From: Mansonella perstans | Lineage: Eukaryota; Nematoda; Chromadorea; Rhabditida; Onchocercidae | DNA length: 64,000 nucleotides | Direction: 5' to 3' | Assembly: GCA_037074765.1 (NCBI GenBank) | Contig: JBAMDO010000105.1 | Location: 62,001 to 126,000, forward strand | Shown: in pieces, positions 49,806 to 62,200 of the stretch | How positions within the stretch are numbered: position 1 is the first letter of the stretch | Layout: each line of letters begins with the position of its first letter | Program-made: the position numbers and the translations under genes | Notes under the pieces: model-generated | Database searches by the model: none | Told to the model about the DNA's origin: nothing | The model's input: only the letters and a program-made list of their open reading frames with translations

Positions 49806-50264
49806 GTGAAATACTTTGGTGCATTAATTGTATATCAGACTAGCTACAAGCAATACCAACAAAGCTTTTTTTCAATAGATAACGTTAATTTTAAAAAAAT
49901 CACTTCACTTTTAAAATCTCGATTTATCATTTCACGTAGGCTCAAACCATTCACTAGTTTATTAATTTTTAGAAAACAAAATGCAATATGCAGTATTTCT
50001 ACAGTGCATTCACAACAGCTGACATACAAAATGTTCAACAGAAGCAGGTCTATTCCGATCATTTCAAACTGCGATTTAGATATTACGCCAACATTACGCA
50101 CAGCAAAATCTCAACAATGGGTAAATGAAGAGAATTGCTTCTCTCTATTTGGTACATTCCAAAGCCAAGCGAAAACTGCAACTTATTCGAAAAGATACGA
50201 CCGCAAATGGGTAAAAAGTTTACATTCTTGCAATTATATTTCGGGAGTAAAACATAATTTCTAA
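49806..50264 (+). CDS. Unconfirmed long ORF upstream of INTS1
   Basis: A plus-strand frame stays open for 153 codons, but its first ATG is at 50,031, leaving 77 residues (MFNRSRSIPIISNCDLD...). I recognise no family, and the minus strand is also partly open here. It may be chance or an unannotated divergent transcript. Confidence 0.15.
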   Translation: MKYFGALIVYQTSYKQYQQSFFSIDNVNFKKITSLLKSRFIISRRLKPFTSLLIFRKQNAICSISTVHSQQLTYKMFNRSRSIPIISNCDLDITPTLRTAKSQQWVNEENCFSLFGTFQSQAKTATYSKRYDRKWVKSLHSCNYISGVKHNF

Positions 50265-51556
50265 TTTCAAGGTTAAATCAATTCCTACAGCTAATACTGA
50301 GCCCACATAACCCCGTACCATTTATCTAACAGCTAGAAAAGAAGTACTTGCATAATATTTATAATGAACCTATAGAATACACTTACGATATGAATGAATT
50401 TCCGTTATGGTTTAGGCAGAAATAATTCTTTCAATAACGAATGATGACAGTATTCAGAAAATTGAAATAAAATTTGATGACTTTAAAAAATCTGTAAAGC
50501 AAATAGGCATGACAAACTATCTAAACTTCCCATCTAAACTTTGCAAAGAATTGTTTCCAGAATAAACCGGAATGATTTAAATTTTAACTCTTAATATATG
50601 TAGTGAAATTTTCTCCTGTGAGAAATTAAACATGTAAAAATAAGTTATATATTGTCTAATTGTATAACGATTAATAGGAAATTATCAAACAGAAATTCAT
50701 CCAATGCCAGAAATTCTTGAAGAAAATCAGTGATATCTGGAAAACAAAAAATATTCGGAATTATTCGCTTCTGTATCGCTATACAATTCAAATTAAGTTT
50801 TCAAAAGAAAATTAAACGATAAAAAATAAGTTCGGAAGTTACCGAACCTTTGCAAGAATTATTATGCAACGCAAAAGCAATGAATATTTTATGAACAAAA
50901 AAAATACAACAGAAAAAAGCAATACGAATTTAGGAAAATAAATTTAATGCAATATAAGGAACCACATTACCCACCAGTTTTTGATGTATTATATCCGGAA
51001 CCTGTCATTTCCGGAATTCTTTTACAAGATTAATCGAACATTTTTTCTCACAACTGACAATGAATTGAAGAACTATGGAGCTAGAAGAATTTAGAATAAC
51101 CATTTCTCAAGATTTAACATCCATGTAACTTAGTATTAAAAAGTACCAATCAGTTTTTGCCGTTTCTAACTGTGCATAAATCAAAGAGAAATTTGGTTGA
51201 TTGCTAGATTCTCATTAAAAAAACTTTCAGTTTTTTATACAAGCTCAGCATGAAACCCAACTACAAATTATCTTTCACGTATCACGTGAATTCAATTAAT
51301 AATCAGATAAAACCTACGTAAAAGAATATTCAGACATGAAAAATTTCTCACGGTATAAATAATTTAAGCTACAAATACGTACTGCAATTAATTTCTGAAC
51401 ATACAATCTTTGTTTATCCACTGAGTGCAAAATTTTACAACATAAGCAAAAAAGCCAACATAACAAAACATGATGAACAAAAATCAAAAATTGTTTTGAT
51501 GAACAAAATGAAAAATTTCCAAAAATTAAAAAATAAAAAATCGTTTTTCATTTCAA

Positions 51557-52896
51557 TCACTTAGTCCGGAACCGCTGAGTTACTGCATTTTGTAACCTCA
51601 TCACTGTTTGCTTTTGATTTTCTTGTTTCATTACAGCGTCTGCTATTGTTTCCTCTAACCGCTTTCTATAATTTATTTTCAAAGTAGTAATATGCTAAGC
51701 CAGTATGAGAAATTTCACGCAAATATTTGCACATTTTCATAAACCACTATCACAAAAATTTTAATCGATTCATACAATAATTAGCGCTGATCTATACAAA
51801 GTATTCATCCATCGTCCCAAGTAGGGAAATTTCGCGAAATGTTTCACTCAATTCTGTGAGTGCACGAAAAACAGCTTTCCTAAGACTTGAAACAAATTCC
51901 AAACAAGACATAAGACTTAACAGTATCCGAAAGTATTCCATTCTCAAAAAACATCAAATTCAAACTGGAATTTTTAAATTTTAAATTACTGAAAAAAAAG
52001 TGCATCAAGCTATAATTTATATGGCATATAAGATGTATAAAGTAAAAGCTTTTCTTTTTTCTAAGATTTATTATAGTAAATTGTGATGAGGAAAATAAAA
52101 AACGCTTACATTTCATTTGTGATATAATCAATGCGTTTTTCAACATTCTGTTTTGCCTCAGTGAGATCCTGTTTAACTAGCACTGGCCCAATCAATTTGT
52201 ATACCGTTGCACCATCTTCTAGAAGATCAAGCTCCTAAAATCCATAAACTACAGAATAGTTATGTTTCAAAAATTATCTTTCAGTCTTATAAAATCGACA
52301 TTCTTAACAATTCTTAAATTTTTCCGTTCCAAAGAAGTCTTGCTAACAATTACCAAAACTCATTTACTACAAAGAAAATAAAGAAAAAGTAAAAGAAAAC
52401 AAAAAAATTACGGTTTTCACAAGATTATTTTCCGTTAATTGACCTTCAAGTTGTTGTCGATTATGAATATTTTTTTCGCGATCTGCAAACAATAAATAAA
52501 AGTACATAATGCTTGTTAAAACAACAAAAGCATCCACACAATCTAACAGTTGACACAATGACTTATTAACTTATGCAAATGGTAAAAGGGCCTATTTTTC
52601 AGAATATTTTCTTTCGCAAATATTATTCTATCAAAAGGGGGATTTTCTTGCGTCATTCTAAAATGCAGTAGCAAACCCTGAACTTCAAACTACACTTTAC
52701 CTATCAGAAGAAAACCAGTACCACCTCGACCAATGATAAAAAAGAATATCGATTTAAAAAAATTTTTTATTGGGAAAAAAGACTGGGAGCACTGTAAGCC
52801 AACTGGTTAAGAAAATTGACGAAATTACTAACCTTTCTCAAATTGCTTATATTTGGTAAGCTCTTCTTCGAATTTATTCATAACAAAATCACCCAT
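51557..52896 (-). CDS. PFDN6: Prefoldin subunit 6 (beta-type prefoldin)
   Basis: Predicted 122 residues (human 129) in four exons: 52833-52896, 52412-52482, 52110-52234, 51557-51665. Prefoldin is a cytosolic hexamer that passes unfolded actin and tubulin to the CCT chaperonin; PFDN6 is one of its beta subunits. The sequence shows the family layout of two coiled-coil helices joined by a beta hairpin: KFEEELTKYKQFEKD, RQQLEGQLTENNLVK, then ATVYKLIGPVLVKQDL, and KNAEKRID-like helix VEKRIDYITNEI followed by a helix ending VTQRFRTK. All phases fit. The ATG sits 14 bases after a GTAGTTTCAG acceptor. Confidence 0.96.
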
Positions 52897-54093
52897 CCTG
52901 TTCTCGAAATCTGAAACTACCTATGCCAGCGGTAATAACAGTAAAGATAAATCTGTTTAAATCTTGAACTTATCTGGTCACATTATGCTGCAAATAATTA
53001 ATTTGCCAAACTAAAAGTCTAATTGAAAATCGCACCCCATATAAAAATATTTTCATACTCTAGCATTATTTTTTAAAATAGTAACTTTAAAGTTTCAGTA
53101 CTACGTTTGAACAGAAAAGTTTATGTACAACTGACATCTCAAATTTGAAGAAATTTATACACATGAAAGAAAACAAGAAAAGCAATGCACAGAAACATTT
53201 TGCAAGAAAATGCAAAAGTATGGTTGAGCAACAACAACAAACAGAGGTAAGTAAAGCAGGTAGCATAAAAAATTTCTTAGGCAGAAACTCGGATAATCAT
53301 CCTGGTTCTAAACAAAGTGGACAACGATTTAACAAATCCTACTTACAAATACACACTGGTAATTAATTTTTAAAATGTAAGAGAAGATAATGTCACAGAA
53401 GCTGAAATAAAGAAAGGAAGTTTGGATTTTTACAGTTATCAGTTTTTTAATTTGCAATTTTTATAGTCTAAAAAAGTTTTTAATAAAAAAAAATTCGACT
53501 GAAATCTATTTTTTCACCAAAAACAGCAGCAAGAAATATTAAGCTTTAAATGAATTAATTTTTCTGATGGAAATAATAACTTACATTTTTCATGCAACAG
53601 CTTCTTTAAAGACTATTTCTACTAAATAACTGGAATGTCTTATTAGTTATAAACAAATGGAAATATAATACAGTTTTAACGATCAGGAAATAAAAGAATG
53701 GCAAATGATCATGTGATCAATAATATGTAATAAACGCTTCTAAGTTTTTTGAAAAACTATTCCTAGAATAGTCTTAAAAAAACATAAAAATAAAAATGAT
53801 TGCAGAACACAGGAATATCTCACAACAATCATTTAACGAAGTTAATAAGAAAGATGATCTCATTAGAATCTGAATGTTTCCAAATTTCAACTGTCAGTGG
53901 CAAGCTTACCAACAGTCTACTCATTCAATGAACATATTTGATGGTGTGTCAAACGAAGGGGATTTTCCATATGCCGACCACAAAACCATCCCTTTTTGTA
54001 AACTATTGATTGCCTGAGTATGTTACAGCCTACCCAGATCCTAATACAAAATATTGCCAAAACAAAAATGTCAATAAAACAAAACAAAATAAT
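52897..54093. other. Region between COM-1 and PFDN6
   Basis: About 1.2 kb between two same-strand genes. A plus-strand frame of 73 codons at 53,145-53,366 (Lys/Gln-rich) is present but unsupported. Nothing else is recognised; the COM-1 3' untranslated region must lie here. Confidence 0.5.
52911..52917 (-). promoter_or_regulatory. Candidate trans-splice acceptor of PFDN6
   Basis: AGTTTCAG on the minus strand, leaving a 14-base leader before the PFDN6 start codon. Confidence 0.5.
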
Positions 54094-55763
54094 TTAACTA
54101 CTAAAAGAAAGTCTACGCCGAGCACATCTCTTTCGCTTGTACTCCGGATAACGTGTTTCGAGAGCAATCGGTGAATTACTTTCAATAATTTGCCCACGTC
54201 GACGCTGTTCTTCTCTGTTTGGCATTCCAATCTCCCAGTAATGTTCTGGAGTAGATGGTTCTTTTGCAATGTCTCTGTGTTTACTAACCTGCAAAGAGCA
54301 GGAAAGCACTGAGGCATAGAATATCAAAATTTGTTCCTAAGAATGAATTTTACCAATCAAAAACCGTGAAAGATCCACATTCATCTTTGATATATTGATG
54401 CAAGTTCTGCCAAATATATTCAGCAATGACCACCTATATATCTTTGAGATATACAGTTCCTAGAATATAACATTGCGATCTAAATGGAATTTCGACTAAC
54501 CTGATCAACGCGTTTATTACGTTCATCCTGATTTAATCCCAAAGCTTCGTAGTAATCCGCGCAACATCGACAATCAAAACCGTGCAGTAACTGTCTTTCA
54601 GCCTTTCTTCGTCGAACTTTACCATCATCGGCAAATCGTGAAGTAAGATCATTGTCCACATATTTCATGTCATTTCGATGAAACGTTGGTGAGGATATCA
54701 CTTTCATTAGAGAACGTGTATGCGGTGACTCCTGAACAACATAACACGCAGTTACGTTACTTCGATTCAGCATGGTTGCAAGTGACACCTGCTTCAACGC
54801 TTTCGGTTTCCGTAATGTCTTGGGAGGAGAAGGTGTAAGCGGGAGGAAAGAATCTTCAAATACAGAAGATCTATTATACAGCTGATCTTCATTTTCGTCA
54901 TTTGTTTCTTTCTGATTAGTATAGATTACTGGTAGATTAGGCCCTAATTTTGTTGAAGAATTCGACAATTCGGTGATTCCTTCAGACATTTGGTTTGTCA
55001 TCGATCGTGAAAATAACCGTGGTGAAATCTGCGCATATTTTGTTATCTTTTCATCTTGACATTCTGTAATATTGGAAGTTAGGTTTCTTAACTTCATGGA
55101 ATTGTAAGTCGGAAAAGTCGGTCGAATTTGTGGATAAGCTGTCACGGAGCTTGATGAAATCTGCGATGAGCACCAATTTTTGACAGTTCTCTTTGCATTC
55201 TTGCCTTTCTTGTTTGCCTTAGCTATGGGATCTAGTTTTTCTGGAGTAAAATCAGAAGTAACATTCAACCAAGAAGCATATTTATTCACATTAACCGGTT
55301 TTGGCTTCGATGGCGGTTTCAACCAATTAATCCAGTTGTCCAAGGTGCCGTTACAATCGGTTCGTGATCGTTGCTGCATATGAGCTGAACAAGTCGTCGA
55401 TGTTGGCTGAGTGGGAAGAAGAGGTGATCTATTTTCTGAAGCTTTCTTCGGCGTAATTACATCAATGATTTCAACAGATTTAGGTGTTTCTGGGATGTCA
55501 TCAGTTGTATCGGAGATATCACACAGGTTTTCGTTTTTCTTCGGACTTATTTCTAATAGCAGTTGGTAATTTTCCTGATCGGCTGTAGCATCCAGCAAAA
55601 TTTCGGAAATTATTTGTGATTTTTCAGGACTTTCGATGAGACGAATCGGTGAAGTAGTAACATCCAAAAATGAAATGTTATCCATTGAATTAGAATCTTC
55701 CGCGACATCAGTAAGAGAGGACAATGTTGTTCCGGCAACCGATGAATACAAATAAGAATTCAT
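54094..55763 (-). CDS. com-1: CtIP/COM-1/Sae2 family DNA-end resection factor
   Basis: Predicted 485 residues in two exons: 54501-55763 and 54094-54288. CtIP/Sae2 proteins activate the MRE11 nuclease so that DNA breaks are resected for meiotic and mitotic homologous recombination. The conserved C-terminal domain spans the intron: FDCRCCADYYEALGL (Cys398, 400, 401), then VSKHRDIAKE and STPEHYWEIGMP. Thr434-Pro435 fits the conserved cyclin-dependent-kinase site of the family, and the KHR triplet its DNA-binding segment. The rest is long, Ser/Thr/Pro-rich and poorly conserved, as usual for the family. I did not see a clear N-terminal coiled coil; an upstream exon could exist because a TTTTCATCGCAG acceptor lies 66 bases before the chosen ATG. 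INTS2 is divergently transcribed. Confidence 0.9.
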
Positions 55764-55829
55764 GAATGACAATGATGATGATACAAGTAGTGAAAACAGT
55801 ACAACTGAATAATCCGCGGCAAACGAAGC

Positions 55830-55838
55830 CTGCGATGA
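55830..55838 (-). promoter_or_regulatory. Candidate acceptor at the COM-1 5' end
   Basis: TTTTCATCGCAG on the minus strand. It may be the trans-splice site (66-base leader) or join an unseen upstream coding exon, because the frame stays open across it up to 55,919. Confidence 0.4.
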
Positions 55839-56235
55839 AAAGAACAGCAAGTGGCACCACGACTTCTTGGAAACCTCAGTGTCGGTCCAGTTAGTAGTGA
55901 TAATAATGCTGAATAGCAATGATTAGCTAGTCCTGCAAGATGAAAATGAAAACCATTCATGTGCTAAAAAAAAAGTCAAAGAGAAAATCATCGCATCTAT
56001 ATCCCAACAACACTCCCATAGCTTTATCAATAATTTCCCACCGGATAACAAAATTGATCACTTAATCTTTTCAAGCAACAAGCTACCTCTTTCGGTATCG
56101 ATGGGTGAGAGCAGTTTATGGTAATTGCGTAGGTTTTATCAACTGTTTATCTTTGAAGTATTTTGTCTTTTCGTTTATCATTTTATCATTTGCACTTTTT
56201 TACTCAGTTTATCATTTACCTACCACTAGTGTAAG

Positions 56236-56243
56236 ACTTACAG
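56236..56243 (+). promoter_or_regulatory. Candidate trans-splice acceptor of INTS2
   Basis: GACTTACAG ends eight bases before the INTS2 ATG. Confidence 0.5.
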
Positions 56244-56251
56244 GATTGAAA

Positions 56252-59200
56252 ATGGTACCAAGCCAAGTACCACAACCGGTATATACTGCATTGAAGAATG
56301 GTACTTTCATGGATAATATCGATGCTTTCGATCGTGAACAAATACAACCATTTCTACCATCACTTTTACTTTGCTCGTTTTCATCAGCTTGTATCTATTC
56401 GGATGAATCATTGGTTAGTTTTCTTCACTAATGACCTAGAAATGCTTCTTTTTCAGGAATGCCAAAATTTCGCTTTATAATAAAAAGGTCAGAATTTTCT
56501 TAGATTTTTCTCTTCGCGATAGAAACTTTTCCTTTTGGAAATAATGTGATTATTACTACTCTAGAATCTTGAAGGAATATTTTTTAATTTTAAGTTTTAA
56601 TCTCTGCTGTATTATGTTTCTGCTTCCAAGGAGACTTTTACCGCCATTTGAAATTTTAAATATTCTAAGGCTTTTGGATATTAAATTAAAAAAAGCATTG
56701 AAACTTAAAATTATTCAATGTATGCTTCTGTTGATCGTAAAATTAAAATAACCCGAATAAAGGACGAATCAAAAAAATTTACCATTTTGTAGGTAACGTT
56801 TCAATTCGTATTGCAACCATAATACCATTAACGATTTTTCTTTCTTAACTGTGAAAATTTTAGTAAGTCTTGAATAGTATATGATTATTACTGAAATTAA
56901 TTCTTTATCACTTAGCGATGTATTTATAAACTTTTTAGGATCATCTTCGATGTTGTTTACTGGAATTTCCCCAGTGCAATTCGTTGTTTCAAATTTTAAA
57001 TGCCGACATTTTGGCTGTGGAGAATGATTTGAATAAAGCAACAACGGAGGATATTGAGTGTATTCTTCAAGTACCATTTGAAACCGCATCACCTCAAACG
57101 AAACTCAAGATTGTCGCATTTTTACTTGATCGAAGTTAGAACTTCTCTGTTTTTATATTTTGACTTTAGTTTTTTTCTTTTTTTAATAATGTATTAGGCC
57201 CAAAATGGAATGTAGCTTTAATAACTATTATGTCCTGGCTCGGAAAATTTGTTCAAATTCGACAGAAATGAGAGTCAGTTATGTAACAATAGGAATAAAA
57301 TAAATTAGTATTAGGATCAGATCTACTAATTGAACTGTTATGGAATACTTGGTTCAAACTTTTAAAACGTTTCTGACAAGGTTAATTATATCATAAGTGG
57401 AATGCTTATGGTTCATATGGTAAAAAGATGGAAATTAAAGTTCGCTACCAGTTTCGCTATTTATTATTAATTTACCCTTTAGCATCATTACTAGCTTCTG
57501 TATTCCTTAGTGATAAAAAATGTGGCTCGATGGTCTGATGTAAGTGGACCTTCTTGGCAGAACTGTATTTAAAAGAATTCTTGAATTGATATGAACATAG
57601 CCAATACTTCTAAATATGTTGTAAGCTGGATGTTGTATTTTAGTTACAAGAAATATGAATAATACAGCGAATCTGGATATTTTTGAACAGGAGTCAACAC
57701 TAGAAGAAGTTGTATGTGCAATGACCGTTTGTGCCTTGTATATGCCAAGTCGTTTCGATCCTGCCTTAATTATTCATCCGTTATTGGCAATACCGAATTC
57801 CGTAACTGTGATCACTATGGTAAACGTTAAAAGTTGCTTAATGAACATGCAGAAATCATAATTTGGATCGTATACGATATGCAATCATCTATCAGTTGTT
57901 GCAGGATGGAAACGATTTCAAATAAAATACACTAATAACTGACGAAATCTATTTTTTTACAGCTAATATGTAATGTCAGCGACTCACTGGAATTCACTGT
58001 TGATTATCTGTTGAAAGCTCATTTGCTGGATGATGATAGTGTTATCAGCAAAAACAGGACCAACTTACTTCTAAAAGTTTGTTAAACATAATGAAATGGA
58101 CCAAAATTATATTACTAATTAAATTACTGCATCTAGTAAACATTTGAGCTCCTGCCATCCAATCTAGACCAACACGTAACGGTTTAGCTATTAGTATGAA
58201 TCATTTTTGAATAGTCATATTATGTTGCCGTACGTACGAAAATGCGTTATATTGAATAACGGTATGATAAATATGAAAAAAAAGAAAAAAATAACGTATC
58301 ATACAGTTTTATTTAACTTGGCTCTTTAAGCTATATTTGGATATACAAATTTTTTCAAATGTCATAATTAAGAAGATGCATTGGAATTAGTATAACTAGT
58401 CTTATTTATAATAAACTATATGTGTATAGTAAAGAAACGCAGCACGTTGAATGATGATATTTTAAAATCTCTCTTTACCGAGTTAGGTGGATAATTTCTT
58501 TACCGTTATCGATTGACTGTTTATTTGCTTCGTTTTTTACTGTCTTGTTTTTCACATTATCTAACTTACCAGCTACTCGTATATATTGTTTGTGCTTCAG
58601 AATCCTTAATTTCAGCTGCTCTCTATAGATCCTTATCTTGTTGAACCAAGCATTTTTCAACTGCTCGATGCAAACACTTCAAGTGGCAATGGCTTGGCAC
58701 TGATGTTAATGTGTGTTTGTTTAAGTTGCACTCAGTTGATAAACAATTTATTTAGCGCCTTGCTAAACAGGCGTTCTTTGGCTGTCTTCATCCATCGGTC
58801 GTCCGATAAACCTGCTGTGAAACTTCTACGCGACCGAATTTCCGAAGCAATAAGTGTATTTTCATCGAGGCTCGTATATTTTCGATATTTTAATTGCTTG
58901 TGAAATAGATTTGTCAGTGACTGCGGAATTCATCTTGTGCTTCCAGAAGCTTTTTGTTAATTTCAATGAAATTAGAACAAGCTGATGTTAGGCTCTCTGA
59001 GCAGTTGGTAAAGTAAATGGATTAGTTTGACGATTTTTGCAGTTCGGAAATTGCAAATCTCTTTTTTGCTATTTTATCATTTGGCTGTATTCATACCTTT
59101 TCAAGTGCAGTGAACAGTTCGAAAATTTCTTTTATCACGATACTTTTGCGTGAGAGTTATTTTCATGGTTTCTTTAACTCTAAATTATAGCCGTAAAATT

Positions 59201-62200
59201 CAACCCTTCAATTTCTAGGATAAAGTTTTCATTTAATTCCAGAGAAAAGTAGAATTCCGACGTATCAGGACTGGAAAATTAATGTTTTTTAATTATTGCA
59301 GTACAATGAATGATGGTACTGAAGCAACTTTAGTTCAGCTACTTGCTGTTCTTCGTATTAGCGCTGGTATGCGCCTGAGTTATGATGAAACAAATTCTTG
59401 GTTATTGTTTCTTACTCGGACAGATTTGGACGATGATCAATATATAATGACAGCATTATCTGTTATTATTGCTTGTCCGCAATTAATACCGTAAGTATCC
59501 TTTGACTTCACGTCTTTCTACTGGATTTTGCAATAGCTACTTCTCTCAACATCGATATTTTATCTGAATGTCAACAGCTTGGAAAAATTAGAACATTGTG
59601 AACAGATATTTAGAAGTCTCGGTGCAGTCGGCGAAGGCATCATATTTCCTCATAATTGACGATGTTTTTCTCCTCTTTTTTTGTCAGTTATGCCTTTTTG
59701 TGATTCCCTCCAGTTTTTGGCATAAAATTATCTTAAAAGAAATAAAATTTTTACCGAAATCATCACGAAATAAAATTCCACAAAATTATAAGATTACGAG
59801 TTCTGAGTTTTTGGATCAGAATTTGAATTCCAGTTTCTTATCGAAAAATTTAGATTATCATACACAGGAGATGAAATTATCTTAACATCTTTCGAAAAAT
59901 AATCTTCCTAGTGCGCTACGCATGTTTGTGATCTAAGCATAGAAGTAGCATGTTATTTGTTAAACCATAACTGGTCAGTATTTTACATGTTTCAAGATTG
60001 CATCTCGGTGATGAGAAGGAAGTAGAAGCTTCAATTATAGTGTTTCTGGATTGGCTTAAGCAACGAGCTTCAAGCAGTGCTTCTCCAACTCTGCAACAAT
60101 TCTTTATTTTGATATCAATTCACTTGCATGCTGGACAAAGCGAACAACTTGCTGTTCTTATTTCTAGTGTTCTTGCTTTCAAGGTAACATTTTAGACACT
60201 GTTAACTTTCAACTGTGGATAACTTTGATTATATGAAGTTTTACCGATGTTTTAGTTTTTTATGCAGTTTTACACTGCAGAGTATGTAGACTTCGACAAT
60301 CCTAGTCAAAAGCGATTTTAGTGATTAAATTCGATTCCTACGTTAGGACAGGAACAAAAAGCAACTGATGTCTCTGAGTGTATGAGGACGGAAAAGAACT
60401 AATATCAAATCATGAACGTAACATTGTTGTTTTTGTCCTTGTCTTAACATTGGAACTAAAGATATTAATTCCTGATTTATACTGATTTTTGTATTTTTGG
60501 TATCTTAGGCCCAGTTTTTTTCTCAGTTAAATCATTTGCATAATATCCGCACTATTTTTTATTTTGATATTTTTTTCCTTCAGTTTTCAAAGAATTGAAA
60601 TTCTTTTCTGTTATGTGCAAGGTGGTTTTTGTAATATTGTTTTTTAACATAACTTCCAGGTTACTGTAAATGTCCGAAATCTTACGACGTTGAAGAATTT
60701 ATTCCTGCGACATGCCATGACTGAGCGTGATATCGCAGAACGGGCTTCACAGATGCCCGTCACTCTTTGCCTTAATTCTCATCACCAAGGATTTCTTCCA
60801 GCTCATTGTATCACCCAGTTACTTTCGACTAATTCATTTTCGAAACATTCTGTTCCTATCCAGGTTTGTTTTTAGAACGATTTCACTGATTTTGAAAGTG
60901 AATTTATAGGTTTGCACTAGAAATCACCCTTCTTCTCTTTTTTCTCATCATCATTAGAGTTTGAAATAGCTCAATAGAAATACTCTGCAACTATAGGCTT
61001 TTATTTATGGCAGTTTCACACTGCTAATAATACATATATGATGTATTTTGAATTTTAATGATTTGAAAATGACATATGCTGGATTATTAGAATTATGAAT
61101 CCACCTACAATGATTTTTGAAATGAAAAACTGCTGTATGTTACTTGAGTAATAAAACTGTTCTACCATACTTGATCTAAAAAAGAAGGCTATTTGAATAT
61201 GCTTTTTCAATAAAAAAAAAAAAAAAAAAAAGCATTTTTTTTCTTTTTCAATACATGATTTTTTGAAAATTGCAGTTAGGAAAAGCTTCCTGCAAGTTTT
61301 CGATATATTAATTTCAATTTGAGTCCTTCTGGTTCATTTTGATATCTTCTTTTTATTTTTAAGTTGTGCTATGCTGAATTTTAAATCGAAATTATTATAC
61401 TGTTAATAAATTCTACTGTCGTACAGACTTAAGTTTTTTAAAAAACTTGATCTTGTTCTTATTATGCAGGACTGGATTGGTGCGCAGATAACAAACTGTG
61501 CAACACCGTTACATCCTGTGGTCACAGATTTGCTGAACGCTTATGCTGCAAGTTGTTTTGCTGCTAGTGAGTTCGCTTCTGCTAATCGTCCACTATCAGA
61601 AGAATTTGTATTGGTTAGTGCTGAGAACTGTACTTATTCCTAGGATGAATTGAAAGTTGATGGATATGTAATATAATAATTGCAAAATTTACTGAAAGTA
61701 CATTTTAAGTTAACATTGCTTTATTCTAACATTTCGTAGCGTTCCATGGGAATAAACAGTTTTGGCCACCTTATTCACTATATATTTCAATTTTTCCCAT
61801 TTTATAGCAGTTACGCAGGTTAACGACTGACCAATATTTGGTCAATGACCTCAGCGATCTCTGACCGCTATATATGCTCAATGACCAATATTTTAATGAT
61901 GAGGATATTTTGACAGATAATGACTCAGGTGCTAGAGTTATAGTTTATAATATGCTAGAAGAAAAAATGTTATGGATGGAATGCTGCTCAACAGAGTTCT
62001 TTTTCAGGCGTATAAATTACTGTTGAGCTTCCTTTTTTAAACTAATACTTCCTCGATTAATAATTGATGTTGTCTGATTTTTACTGGCTAACATTGAAAT
62101 TGTTTAAACAGATTTTCAACATATACTGAATTGCGTTTTTCAGAACTTATTTACTGGCGAAGTTATGGATGAAAAAAAATTGGTGCCGCGCTTACTTACA

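Larger units (their letters stand above)
49022..51556. other. Region between PFDN6 and INTS1
   Basis: About 2.5 kb between two same-strand genes. It contains the INTS1 leader acceptor, a 45-bp tandem duplication at 49,278-49,367 and an unconfirmed plus-strand ORF at 49,806-50,264. The rest is AT-rich with nothing recognised. Confidence 0.55.
55764..56251. promoter_or_regulatory. Divergent COM-1/INTS2 intergenic promoter region
   Basis: Only 488 bases separate the start codons of two head-to-head genes, so promoters of both should lie here. I see no clear TATA box or named site. The plus-strand frame from 56,105 that runs into INTS2 is hydrophobic and probably not translated. Confidence 0.55.

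Noticed and set aside
53145..53366. 73-codon plus-strand ORF between COM-1 and PFDN6.
   Set aside because: Low-complexity Lys/Gln/Ser composition, no recognised domain and no splice or leader signal; length is not remarkable in AT-rich DNA.
56105..56251. Hydrophobic N-terminal extension of INTS2 (LKYFVFSFIILSFALF) as a signal anchor.
   Set aside because: INTS2 is nuclear and relatives lack such a segment; a GACTTACAG acceptor eight bases before the ATG at 56,252 makes this untranslated upstream DNA.
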